NCBI GenBank assembly: GCA_958267355.1
Contig: OY279575.1
Span: 1,182,295-1,246,294 of the forward strand
Direction: 5' to 3'
Length of the DNA: 64,000 nt
Source of the DNA: an uncultured Alphaproteobacteria bacterium
Lineage (GTDB): Bacteria; Pseudomonadota; Alphaproteobacteria; JALCBB01
Shown here piece after piece: positions 50,453-59,500 of this stretch; the first letter of the stretch is position 1, and each line of letters opens with the position of its first letter. A program made the translations under genes and the position numbers. A model generated the notes under the pieces. The model was not told the origin of the DNA. It made no database searches and saw only the letters and a program-made list of their open reading frames with translations.

Positions 50453-51949
50453 TCAACCCAGCGCAACCCACAGAGTTTTAACTTGCGAATATTTATCTAG
50501 GGCATGCAAAGATTTATCCCGCCCAATACCCGACTGCTTATAGCCGCCAAACGGCGTGGAAATATCGCCCGTGTCATACGCGTTAATCCACACCGAGCCA
50601 CTACGCATTGCCTTGCCAACCCGAAAGGCAGTGTTAATATCGCGAGTCCAAACAGCGGCTCCCAAGCCATAGGTCGTGTTGTTGGCAAGCTGAATCGCCT
50701 CGGCTTCATCCTGAAACGACAAGACCGAAAGCACAGGACCAAAAATTTCTTCCTGGGCAATCCGCATATCACCCTTAACCCCATCAAAAATCGTCGGCGG
50801 AATATAACAGCCACCCCGCTCCACTTCCACAGGCGCACCACCCATACGCAGAGATGCACCTTCCTGCTTGCCAATCTTAATGTAATCCAAAACGCGAGCA
50901 CTCTGCTCATCACTCACCATCGCCCCAACCCGCGTCTCTGGATCCAACGGATTCCCCACCCGCATCGTGCCCGCCACCGCTTCAACCCGCTCAACCAGCT
51001 CTTCCCGCACCGACTCGTGTGCCAGCAAACGCGAACCCGCCGAGCAAACTTCTCCCTGATTGAAAAATACACCCCAAGCCGCCTGTTCAGCCGCTTCGTC
51101 TAAATCCTTAACATCAGCAAAAACAATATTCGGCGATTTGCCTCCGCATTCAAGCGATACATGCTTCATATTAGATTGACCCGCATACTGCAAAATCAAC
51201 TTGCCAACTTCTCCCGAACCCGTAAAGGAAATCGCATCCACATCAGAATGCAACGCCAAAGCCCGCCCCGCTTCTTCACCAAAACCCGGCACAACCTGCA
51301 AGACCCCTTCAGGAATTCCCGCCTCCAACGCCAAAGCCGCAAGCCGCAAAGTAGATAACGGCGACTGCTCGGCAGGCTTCAAAATCAAACTATTCCCCAT
51401 ACCAAGGGCAGGCCCCATCTTCCAACCCGCCAGCATCAAAGGAAAATTCCACGGAATAATCGCCCCCACCACACCTATCGGCTCACGGACAATCATACCA
51501 ATCGCACCATCACCCACAGGCGCTAACTCGTCATAAATCTTATCCAACGCTTCCGCATACCAACGCATACACAAAACCAACAGACGCAAATCCACCGACT
51601 CCGCATCGGCGATCGGCTTACCCATATCCAGCGTCTCTAACAAAGCCAGCTCTTCAGCGTTGCTCTCAATCAAATCAGCAAACCGCAACAAAATCTGCTT
51701 GCGCGCCCGCGGAGTCAATCCACTCCACCGCCGATCTTCAAACGCCTGTCGCGCCGTGGCTACTGCTTTATCTACCTCCGCTTCACCACAACGCGCCACT
51801 TCCGCCAAAACCCGCCCGTCAATCGGACTACACTTCGTGAAAGTCTCACCACTGCGCGTAGGCTGATACCCAGCCCCCAAAAAAGCCCGTCCCTCAAAGG
51901 ACAAACCCGCTACCCGCGCTTTCGTCGCCTCCAAAGTCGCCAAAGACAT
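50453..51949 (-). CDS. NAD(P)-dependent aldehyde dehydrogenase, PuuC-like
   Basis: A 498-residue ALDH-superfamily enzyme. Conserved parts: VREPIGVVGAIIPWNFPLMLAGWKMGPAL (in part), LILKPAEQSPLSTLRLA, the NAD-binding FTGSGEVGKLI, the general base Glu in HVSLECGGKSPNIV, the catalytic Cys in NQGEVCSAGSRLL, EEIFGPVLSVLSF, and the C-terminal STPFGGYKQSGIGRDKSLHALDKYSQVKT (in part). The overall pattern resembles gamma-glutamyl-aminobutyraldehyde and related aminoaldehyde dehydrogenases (PuuC), but substrate specificity cannot be read. It stands alone, convergent with lysA. Confidence 0.9.
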   Translation of the reverse strand: MSLATLEATKARVAGLSFEGRAFLGAGYQPTRSGETFTKCSPIDGRVLAEVARCGEAEVDKAVATARQAFEDRRWSGLTPRARKQILLRFADLIESNAEELALLETLDMGKPIADAESVDLRLLVLCMRWYAEALDKIYDELAPVGDGAIGMIVREPIGVVGAIIPWNFPLMLAGWKMGPALGMGNSLILKPAEQSPLSTLRLAALALEAGIPEGVLQVVPGFGEEAGRALALHSDVDAISFTGSGEVGKLILQYAGQSNMKHVSLECGGKSPNIVFADVKDLDEAAEQAAWGVFFNQGEVCSAGSRLLAHESVREELVERVEAVAGTMRVGNPLDPETRVGAMVSDEQSARVLDYIKIGKQEGASLRMGGAPVEVERGGCYIPPTIFDGVKGDMRIAQEEIFGPVLSVLSFQDEAEAIQLANNTTYGLGAAVWTRDINTAFRVGKAMRSGSVWINAYDTGDISTPFGGYKQSGIGRDKSLHALDKYSQVKTLWVALG

Positions 51950-52029
51950 AGCACCACCCCTCTATTGCAAAAATCCCGTTATACTGCGCTATTCTATCAC
52001 ATCCCTAAAATATCCCCTCACCCCCCTAC

Positions 52030-52101
52030 GCCGAGTTAGCACAGTGGTAGTGCAGCGGTTTTGTAAACCGAAGGTCGGGAGTTCGAATCTCTCACTCGGC
52101 A
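52030..52101 (+). tRNA. tRNA-Thr (anticodon UGU)
   Basis: A full cloverleaf is present: acceptor GCCGAGT/ACTCGGC (7 bp), D stem GCAC/GTGC, anticodon loop TTTGTAA with anticodon TGT, a five-base variable loop AGGTC, and a T arm GGGAG-TTCGAAT-CTCTC. The first base pair of the anticodon stem is a G-A mismatch. The discriminator is A; the next bases are CCG, so CCA is not encoded in the DNA. It reads threonine ACA-type codons. Confidence 0.95.
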
Positions 52102-52631
52102 CCGCCGAAGGCGGCTTACAATTGGTTAGACAGTGTACTCCCCATTAATGTGGGACTTTGTGCATTAACCACTTCGTGGGGCTTGTCTTTAGAGAATTGG
52201 TTATTGGGGGGCTTACAATTGCTTAGATGGTGCACTTCCCATTAATATGGTACTTTGTGCATTAACCACTTCGTGAAGCTTATCTTTAGAGAATTGGTTA
52301 TTGGGAGAATCAAAACTGGTGCGCACAATACTTACAATCAAGATAAGGCTTAACACACACCACTTCGTAGGGCTTGTCTTTATAGGACTGGTTATTGGGC
52401 GGCTTACAATTGGTTAGACAGTGTACTCCCCATTAGCGCAATGCTTTAATGCATTCGCCACTGCGTGAAGCTTATCTTTAGAGAATTGGTTATTGGGAGA
52501 ATCAAAACTGGTGCGCACAATACTTACCGTAAGGATGGGGCTTATCTTTAAAGAATTGGCTATTGGGAAAATTACAACGGGCAGGCAAAGCACTTCGCAA
52601 AACCCCGTTCAAAGTCTGGCTGGCAGAAAAC
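52102..52631. repeat. ~100-bp direct repeats after tRNA-Thr
   Basis: At least four imperfect copies of a 95-105-bp unit occupy 52110-52570. Landmarks in each are TTACAATTGGTTAGACAGTG, TTTGTGCATTAACCACTTCG, and TCTTTAGAGAATTGGTTATT. Later copies contain a shared extra segment AATCAAAACTGGTGCGCACA. The core matches the ~90-bp units at 28684-28978. No coding potential is seen. Confidence 0.85.
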
Positions 52632-53654
52632 TCAAGCAGCAAACGCCACAACAAAAAGCGTCGCTATATACGCCACATAACCAACCAAAAACACCGCTCC
52701 AGCCACACGAGTCAAACGCGGACGCAACAACACCACCCACACAAAACACAAAGTCGCCAAAACCAAAACCCACAAATCCAAACGCAAAATCTCAGGCGGA
52801 ACAATAATCGGATAGATCAACGCACCCACACCCATAACACCCAGCAAATTAAAAACATTACTGCCAATAATATTCCCCAGCAAAATCTCCGTGCGTCCGC
52901 GTGCCGCCCACGCCGCCGCCAACTCAGGCAAAGAAGTACCCACCGCCACCAAAGTCAAACCAATCAAAACCTCAGACACTCCCGCCAGCACAGCAATCGT
53001 AACCGCGCCCGTTATCAAAAGCTGCGCCCCCAACAACACACCCACCAAACCCACACCCGCCAACGCCCAATCACGCCGCACCGAAGACTCGTGCCACCAC
53101 GCCAAACGCCGATGCGCAAATATGCCCTTCTTCTCCATCGGCTTGGTTAAACTCTCCACCGAGTCCTGCTCAGCCCGCGTACCACCCCGCTTGCCATCAT
53201 GGCGTATCGTCTGCCGCAAATAAAATCCCAAACCCAACAACAACAAGACCGCCAAAAAACGCGAAAAACTTCCCCACAAACACAAAATCAAAAACACCGC
53301 CGTAACAATCAGCAAAGTAATCGCTCCGAACTTCGCGTCTATCTTCTTGTTCGGAGCCGACAAAAATAACGCCAAGCCAAATACACCCAAAATATTCACC
53401 AAATTACTCCCCACCACATTGCCTATCACCAAGTCAGAAGAATTATGCAGTGCCGCCGAAATCGCCGTCATCATCTCAGGCAAGGAAGTACCAAACCCTA
53501 TCAAAACAACACCAACCGTAACCTGCGAAACCTTATGGCGTATCGCCACCGCAACAGCTCCGCGCAGTAAGGCTTCCGCCGAGGCAAACAAAAGCGCAAA
53601 CCCCACCACCACCGCAACAAGCTGCACCAGCAACGCAAAAAGAAAAGATAGCAT
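52632..53654 (-). CDS. Calcium/sodium antiporter (CaCA family, YrbG-like)
   Basis: A 340-residue membrane protein with about ten helices and the two inverted alpha repeats of the family: VLIGFGTSLPEMMTAISAAL ... VIGNVVGSNLVNILGVFGLAL in the N-terminal half, and VAVGTSLPELAAAWAARGRTEILLGNIIGSNVFNLLGVMGV (in part) in the C-terminal half. The G-T-S-L-P-E motifs hold the ion-binding Glu. A cytoplasmic loop (about 130-185) includes HDGKRGGTRAEQDSVESLTK. The ATG at 53654 is preferred over a TTG two codons upstream. Confidence 0.93.
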   Translation of the reverse strand: MLSFLFALLVQLVAVVVGFALLFASAEALLRGAVAVAIRHKVSQVTVGVVLIGFGTSLPEMMTAISAALHNSSDLVIGNVVGSNLVNILGVFGLALFLSAPNKKIDAKFGAITLLIVTAVFLILCLWGSFSRFLAVLLLLGLGFYLRQTIRHDGKRGGTRAEQDSVESLTKPMEKKGIFAHRRLAWWHESSVRRDWALAGVGLVGVLLGAQLLITGAVTIAVLAGVSEVLIGLTLVAVGTSLPELAAAWAARGRTEILLGNIIGSNVFNLLGVMGVGALIYPIIVPPEILRLDLWVLVLATLCFVWVVLLRPRLTRVAGAVFLVGYVAYIATLFVVAFAA

Positions 53655-53981
53655 CGGCAAAAACTCTATTCGGTAAGTCTTACAGGTTCGGGTTGTAGGC
53701 TTGGCTTCAAGGGTTCGGGTTATAGGCTTAGCTTCAAGGGTTCGGGTTATAGGCTTAGCTTCAAGGGTTCGGGTTATAGGCTCGGCTTCAAGGGTTCGGG
53801 TTATAGGCTTAGCTTCAAGGGTTCGGGTTATAGGCTCGGCTTCAGGGGTTCGGGTTATAGGCTCGGCGCACAGGTTAGTCTATACGGGTTATGTGTCTAG
53901 CGGTATCGGCTCGGACGATTTACTGACTTTTCGCTGACTTCTCGCTGGCCTTTCGCTGACCTTTCATTGACCTTTCATTAA
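53655..53981. repeat. 27-bp tandem repeat array between the antiporter gene and rpiA
   Basis: Seven copies of a 27-bp unit at 53683-53870, each with the core AGGGTTCGGGTTATAGGCT. Because 27 is a multiple of three, the array is open and would code a SRVRVIGLA nonapeptide repeat, but there is no ribosome site and no non-repeat coding sequence, so I do not call a gene. Positions 53920-53975 hold TTTCGCTGACC-type short repeats. Confidence 0.88.
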
Positions 53982-54704
53982 CTATGCGCTTGTGCGGCTT
54001 CGGGTTTCTGTACTTCCGTCAGGCTTGCCGATAATCACCGCATCGGCTTCGTCTAAAAAAAGTCCGTGTTCTACCACTCCCGTAATCTGCTTCAAACCCC
54101 GCGCCAAGACTTCAGGGTCAGCAATAGACTGCAAGGCACAATCCAGCACAAAGTTTCCGTTATCGGTTTCGTACAGCGCACCACCCTGCCCCTTGCGCCA
54201 ATTCAATTCAGCACCCGCATAGCGAAATTTCTGCACCAGCTTCCGCACCCGCTCGGCTGTCGCCTCGCAAGCAAACGGCACGATTTCCAACGGCACAGGA
54301 AATGCCCCCAAAGTCTCAACGCACTTGCTTGCATCCACAATCAAGACCAACTGCTTCGCCATCTGCGCCAAAGCCTTCTCGCGGTAATGACAGCCACCAC
54401 CACCCTTAAGCGCCCGCAAAGAATTATCCACTTCGTCGGCTCCATCTACCATCAAAGCAAAAGACGAAAATTCTTCCACCCGATACAAAGATAAACCCAC
54501 CCGCTCAGCAAGTTCCGCCGTTCTGTGCGAGCTGGCAACACAGCGAATGTCTTGCAACTCGCCCTGCTGCACCTTCTCGCCCAAAAGACACACGAAAATT
54601 TCCGCCGTACTGCCCGAGCCAAGCCCGATTGTCATTCCGTCCTTGACGAAGGAATCAAGCACAGCCCGTGCCGCCGCCCGCTTGGCTGGATCTTGTCCGC
54701 TCAT
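53982..54704 (-). CDS. rpiA: Ribose-5-phosphate isomerase A
   Basis: About 240 residues from the ATG at 54704 (an ATG at 54737 adds 11 unconserved residues). It interconverts ribose 5-phosphate and ribulose 5-phosphate. Motifs: KDGMTIGLGSGSTAEIF, VASSHRTAELAERVGL, the catalytic ALMVDGADEVDNSLRALKGGGGCHYREK (in part; Asp and Glu of DGADEVD and Lys of KGGGG), and FPVPLEIVPFA. The CHYREK where most have ALLREK is a mild oddity. The C-terminal ITGVVEHGLFLDEADAVIIG is typical. Confidence 0.95.
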   Translation of the reverse strand: MSGQDPAKRAAARAVLDSFVKDGMTIGLGSGSTAEIFVCLLGEKVQQGELQDIRCVASSHRTAELAERVGLSLYRVEEFSSFALMVDGADEVDNSLRALKGGGGCHYREKALAQMAKQLVLIVDASKCVETLGAFPVPLEIVPFACEATAERVRKLVQKFRYAGAELNWRKGQGGALYETDNGNFVLDCALQSIADPEVLARGLKQITGVVEHGLFLDEADAVIIGKPDGSTETRSRTSA

Positions 54705-54882
54705 TGCCCGCTCGTTGCCCGCTGATTTTCCGCGCATAGCCTAGAGGCTTTGCTTAACGACGCTACACATAACGCACCACAGAACGCTTCACAAAACACT
54801 TTACAGAACGCTTCACAGAAAACACTGCATAACGTTTCACAGAACGCATCTGAGTAGCTGCTTTCTATCCGCTTGGAGCAAT
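54705..54882. repeat. Degenerate CACAGAACGCTTCA repeats upstream of rpiA
   Basis: Positions 54775-54850 contain five or six irregular copies of a unit like TTCACAGAACGC, with spacing of about 15-20 bp. No gene is supported in this 178-bp gap between rpiA and the DUF1476 gene. Confidence 0.7.
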
Positions 54883-55200
54883 TTATTCTTCTTTCACTTC
54901 ATCCATGGCTTCAGAAAAGCACTTGTCCATATGCTTGCGCAGCTGATGGTCAGAAACATCTACGCCATGTGCGTCCAGCGTTGAGCGCAACTTGCGAAAC
55001 ACATCTTCGTCTCCCGCTTCTTCAAAGTCAGCCGCTTGCAAAGCAACGCGGTATTCATCCACGCCCTTGCCCGTGACTCCCATCAGCTCACACGCCCAAT
55101 CAGCAAGCTTGCGATTACGCCGCGACTCCGCACGAAACCGCATCTGCTCGTCGTGTTCAAACTTCTTCTCAAACGCTTTTTCTCTGTCATCCAAAACCAT
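54883..55200 (-). CDS. DUF1476 / ATPase-inhibitor zeta-subunit-like protein
   Basis: A 105-residue helical protein beginning MVLDDREKAFEKKFEHDEQMRFRAESRRNRKL (in part), the DUF1476 signature, and ending KHMDKCFSEAMDEVKEE. In Paracoccus the family member is the zeta subunit that inhibits ATP hydrolysis by the F1Fo-ATPase through its N-terminal segment. The family is practically limited to alphaproteobacteria and is one of the better lineage markers in this window. It lies alone between two repeat arrays. Confidence 0.9.
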   Translation of the reverse strand: MVLDDREKAFEKKFEHDEQMRFRAESRRNRKLADWACELMGVTGKGVDEYRVALQAADFEEAGDEDVFRKLRSTLDAHGVDVSDHQLRKHMDKCFSEAMDEVKEE

Positions 55201-55333
55201 GGCTCTTGCCCTCTCTCTTGCAGGTTTCTTGTCTGTGTTCTTTTAACCCTTCGCTGTGCTTTAACCCTTCAGCGCACTTTAACCCTTCGCTGTGCTTTAA
55301 CCCTTCGGTGTACTTTCAACCCTTCGGCGTGCT
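55201..55333. repeat. 18-bp tandem repeat array upstream of the DUF1476 gene
   Basis: Six to seven copies of an 18-bp unit (TTTAACCCTTCGCTGTGC) at 55237-55350, extending a few bases into the end of the ABC ATPase gene. It is related in reverse orientation to the array at 26320-26515. Confidence 0.88.
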
Positions 55334-56320
55334 TTAACCCTTCGGTGTGCTGTCCAACGCACTGTGCGTCAGCTGCAGAAACACTTCTTCCAAGTTCGGC
55401 TCGCGGGTGTGGATATCAGTATACGCCACGCCCAAATCAGAAACCGCACGGAAAATCTCACCCACCTTTCCTTCAGAAGCAGAATAACGAAACCGCAACC
55501 GCCGCGGATCCGGCAATTCCGCACCCAAATGCCGCAACGACTCAGGCACAGATGCCATCGGCTCCGCCAAATCAAAGCGCACCACCTTGTTGTCAAGCCG
55601 TCCAAGCAAGTCTTCAGTCGGCTCGCAGGTCACCAGCTTGCCGTAATCAATAATCGCAATCGTATCGCACAAAGTCTCCGCTTCTTCCAAATAGTGCGTG
55701 GTCAAAATAATCGTCACACCCGCCTGATTCAAATCACGCACCAAATCCCAAAGCTGACGACGGAGATCAATATCCACACCCGCCGTTGGCTCGTCCAAAA
55801 TCAAAACAGGCGGATTATGCACCATCGCCTTCGCAATCATCAAACGACGACGCATTCCACCCGACAAAGTCCGCGGATAAACATCTGCCTTATCGCCCAA
55901 ACCCAAAACTTCAAGCAAGTCCGAAGCCCGCCGCTTGTCAGGACGCAAACCATAAAACCCCGCAATCAAATCCAACAGCTTGCGCGGCGTGAAAAACGCA
56001 TCAATGTTAAGCTCCTGTGGCACGACTCCGATGTGAGCCCGCGCCAAACGCGGCGACTTGTCTATACTGTGACCTGCAATCTCAACCAAACCCGAACTTT
56101 TAATCACCAAACCCGCCAAAATGTTAATCAATGTAGATTTTCCCGCTCCGTTCGGACCCAAAAGTCCAAACAACGAACCACGCGGCACCGTAAGGCTAAC
56201 ATTGTCTAACGCCAGCTCGTTGGCTCGCTTGTAGCGTTTGCACAAGTTCTCCACGCGAATGGCAGGAGCATCATCTCCCACGCCGTTCGGACGGGCAGTC
56301 GGCAGTGCGTTTTTGTCCAT
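55334..56320 (-). CDS. ABC transporter ATP-binding protein, ABC-2/drug-export type
   Basis: A 328-residue ATPase from the ATG at 56320; the open frame further up overlaps a zinc-finger gene on the other strand and is rejected. Motifs: Walker A LLGPNGAGKSTLINIL, Q-loop VGVVPQELNID-like IGVVPQELNIDAFFTPR, signature LSGGMRRRLMIAKAMV, Walker B PPVLILDEPTAGVDIDLR, and the H-loop TTHYLEEAE. The C-terminal ~90 residues resemble the regulatory domain of NodI/YadG/DrrA-type exporters. No permease gene is adjacent in the window; the last codons fall within the 18-bp repeat array. Confidence 0.92.
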   Translation of the reverse strand: MDKNALPTARPNGVGDDAPAIRVENLCKRYKRANELALDNVSLTVPRGSLFGLLGPNGAGKSTLINILAGLVIKSSGLVEIAGHSIDKSPRLARAHIGVVPQELNIDAFFTPRKLLDLIAGFYGLRPDKRRASDLLEVLGLGDKADVYPRTLSGGMRRRLMIAKAMVHNPPVLILDEPTAGVDIDLRRQLWDLVRDLNQAGVTIILTTHYLEEAETLCDTIAIIDYGKLVTCEPTEDLLGRLDNKVVRFDLAEPMASVPESLRHLGAELPDPRRLRFRYSASEGKVGEIFRAVSDLGVAYTDIHTREPNLEEVFLQLTHSALDSTPKG

Positions 56321-56392
56321 AAAGCAAAAGTTATCACCTTTCGCACCATAAAGAAACAGAGTAAAGTCCCACCAAGACACGGAGCTCCAACT

Positions 56393-56572
56393 ATGAACAG
56401 CAAACCACAGAAACAAACACACAAAGACAACACCCAAGTCGCCTGCGACGGAATAGACCCAGCCGACACAAGTGGTGTGCCAGGTCATCCGCGGATCTTC
56501 CTCTCGTTTCGCGGAGCCAGCAAAATCATCTGCCCCTATTGCAGTCGCGAATTCACGCGACCCGTAGGGTGA
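56393..56572 (+). CDS. Small CHCC zinc-finger protein
   Basis: A 59-residue protein with GGAG eight bases before its ATG. It has the pattern VACDGIDPADTSGVPGHPRI (Cys 18, His 32), a FLSFRGASKII strand and CPYCSREF (Cys 47, Cys 50), which is the CHCC zinc-finger family related to the complex I subunit NDUFS6 and common as a short conserved protein in alphaproteobacteria. It is divergent from the ABC ATPase gene (72 bp apart) and lies 10 bp before polA, perhaps in one transcript. Confidence 0.85.
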   Translation: MNSKPQKQTHKDNTQVACDGIDPADTSGVPGHPRIFLSFRGASKIICPYCSREFTRPVG

Positions 56573-56581
56573 GTTCGCAGG

Positions 56582-59500
56582 GTGAGTCCGCAGTCTAAAA
56601 AGAAAGCGGTTGCTAAAGGTGTCCGCTCGCAAGGTGCTGCGAAAAAGAGCGCAGGAAAAAAATCCGCAAAGAAAAGTGGCACAAAGAAAAGCCCCACAGA
56701 AAAAAGCAGCTTAAAGAAAAGCGGTTTAAAGGAAAGTGGCGCAAAGAAAAGTGGCTTAAAGAAAAGCGATTTAAAGAAAAGTAGCACAAAGAAAAATAGC
56801 GTACAGAAAAGTAACGCAAAGAAAGATACAAAACAAAAAGACAGTGTACAAAAAAATTCAGCAAAAAAATCACCGCCAAACACTCCGCAAAAAATCCCTG
56901 CACAAAGCCCCGCCACAGAATCAAAACAAAAGTCAGCACAGAACGCTCCGCGTTTGTGGCTGGTAGATGGCTCGGGATACATCTTTCGCGCCTTCTATGC
57001 CATTCCAACGCGAATGACCCGCGACAAAATGCCCGTCAATGCCGTCTTCGGCTTTACCAATATGCTTCTGCGCCTGCAACAAAGCATAGCAGAACAAGAC
57101 TGCATCACCGTAGTATTTGATGCAGGCTCGCATTCGTTTCGTAATGATATCTATCCCGAGTACAAAGCCAATCGCGACGAAACACCACCTGACCTTGTGC
57201 CACAATTCGCCGCAACTCGTGAAGCCGCAACAGCACTAGGCTTTCCTGTCGTGGAACGCGCCGATGTAGAAGCCGATGACATCATCGCCACCTACGCACG
57301 GAATGCCGAAAGCCAAAAGATGGAAGCGGTAATTGTTTCATCCGATAAGGATTTGATGCAGTTGGTGCGGCCTGGCGTTTCTATGTGGGACCCGATGAAG
57401 GAAAAAAATCTCGGCGAAGATGAAGTGCTAGAAAAGTTTGGGGTACCGCCACGGCTCGTTGCCGATGTGCAAGCCTTAGCAGGAGACTCCAGCGACAATG
57501 TGCCAGGTGTGCCCGGAATCGGCGTAAAGACTGCAGCACTTTTGATTAACCAATTCGGCGATTTGGAGTCCGTGCTTACGCGGGCGGACGAGATACAGCA
57601 GCCCAAACGCCGCCAAGCTTTGATTGACTACGCTGACCAGGCGCGTTTGTGTTTAAAGTTGGTGCAGCTCGCTGACAATTTGGATTTGCCTCTAACACTA
57701 GACGAATTGCACGCCCAGCGTCGCGACCCTGCCTTGTTGCGGGCGTTTTTAGAGAAGTATGAATTCCGTTCTATTCTTGCGCGCTTGGAACGCGATGGCG
57801 CATTAGAGTCTGCGACAGGTGAAGCGAATGTTCCGAGCGGTGTAAAAGCCGATTTGCCTAGCGATACGGTTTCTGAAGGCTATGCGCTCATCCAAGACGA
57901 GACGACTCTGAGCCAGTGGCTTGCGATAGCCTGCGCGGATGGTGTCCTGTGCCTAGACACCGAAACCACGGATTTAAACCCCGAACGGGCGGAGCTGGTC
58001 GGGGTTTCGCTCGCCCTGCTAGATGGACGCGCAGGCTATATACCCATCGCCCACCGCTCTGTTGCAGCTGCCGACTCGTCAGCGGAAGGCAAACCAGAAG
58101 CCAAGGAGTCTGCAGACAAGTCGGTACAAAAAGCCGCACAGAAGATAACGAAGAAAACAGGGAAGGAAACAGGGAAACAGGTAGCGAAAAAAGCAACGCA
58201 GGACTCTAGACAGAACACGACACAAGACTCTACGCAAAATTCTATACAAGACTTCGTGCAGGACTCCGTACAAGACTCTGTGCAAGATCTTGCGGTGCAA
58301 ACAGGGCTTTTTCAAACAGCAAGCACAGCAGAAGACTCTGCGGCTGAAACTTTATTGCCTAACCAGCTTTCGTTGGCACAGGTGCGGGCTTTGCTGACTC
58401 CTGTGCTTGGCGATCCTGCGGTTCTGAAAATCGGACACAACATAAAATACGATCTGCGCGTGCTTTCCCAACACGGAATGGAAGTCGTAGGCTTGGACGA
58501 CACAATGCTGCTCTCGTATGTGCTAGACGCAGGCACAGGAAGCCACGCAATGGATGCACTCGCCCGCCGCCACTTAGACCGCACAACCATTTCGTATTCT
58601 GAAGTTACCAAGCCCGCGAGTGGGCGTAAGCAACTGCGCTTTGATGAAGTGGCGTTAGACAAAGCTTGTGAATATGCTTCTGAAGATGCGGAGATAACTT
58701 TGCAGTTGTGGCGTACTTTACGTCCGCGGGTACAGTCTGAAAGGCGTGTGCGGGTCTATGAGACCTTAGAGCGTCCGCTGGTGCCTGTCTTGCGCGATAT
58801 GGAAGCCGCAGGAATTTTGCTAGACGCAGATACCTTGCGTATCCTTTCGGATGATTTTCAGACTCGTGCCGCTGACTTAGAAGCCGAATGCCACCAGCTC
58901 GCGGGACGTGAATTTGCGATTGGTAGTCCGAAGCAGCTGGGTGCGGTTTTGTTTGACGAACTGGACTTGCCATACGGCGGACGCAAAGGCAAAAGCGGAG
59001 CCAAAAGCACCGACCATATGGTCTTGGAAGATCTAGCGGCACAGGGGTTTGCGATTGCTGAAAAGGTCTTGGCATGGCGTTCGCTGACGAAGTTGCGCTC
59101 TACCTATACCGAAGCCCTGCTCGAGTCGATGGAGCCAACGGGGCGGGTCCATAGCCACTTCGGACAAACAGGGGCTTCAACGGGGCGGTTATCTTCGTCA
59201 AATCCTAATTTGCAGAATATTCCTATTCGCACGGCTGACGGTAGGCGGATTCGTGAAGCGTTTGTCGCGGCACAGGGGCATTTGCTGTTGTCGGTGGATT
59301 ACTCGCAGATTGAATTGCGTCTTGCGGCTGAGATAACCGATGAGTCTGCACTCAAGCAGGCTTTTGCTGAAGGAGCCGATATTCACGCGGCGACTGCGGC
59401 GGAAATCTTTCGCCTTCCGTTAGCTGAAGTTTCTGCAGAGCGGCGGCGTGAGGCGAAGGCGATTAACTTTGGAATTATTTATGGTATATCTCCGTTTGGC

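Noticed and set aside
52030..52570. Integrated element at the tRNA-Thr gene
   Set aside because: tRNA genes are common integration sites, but no integrase, duplicated tRNA end or foreign genes are visible; only direct repeats follow.
53701..53937. 78-residue repeat protein
   Set aside because: It is a translated 27-bp tandem repeat without a ribosome site or unique coding sequence.
56321..56632. Upstream extension of the ABC ATPase to a 432-residue protein
   Set aside because: The extension lies antisense to a well-supported CHCC zinc-finger gene with its own ribosome site, and ABC ATPases of this type start near MDKNALPT.
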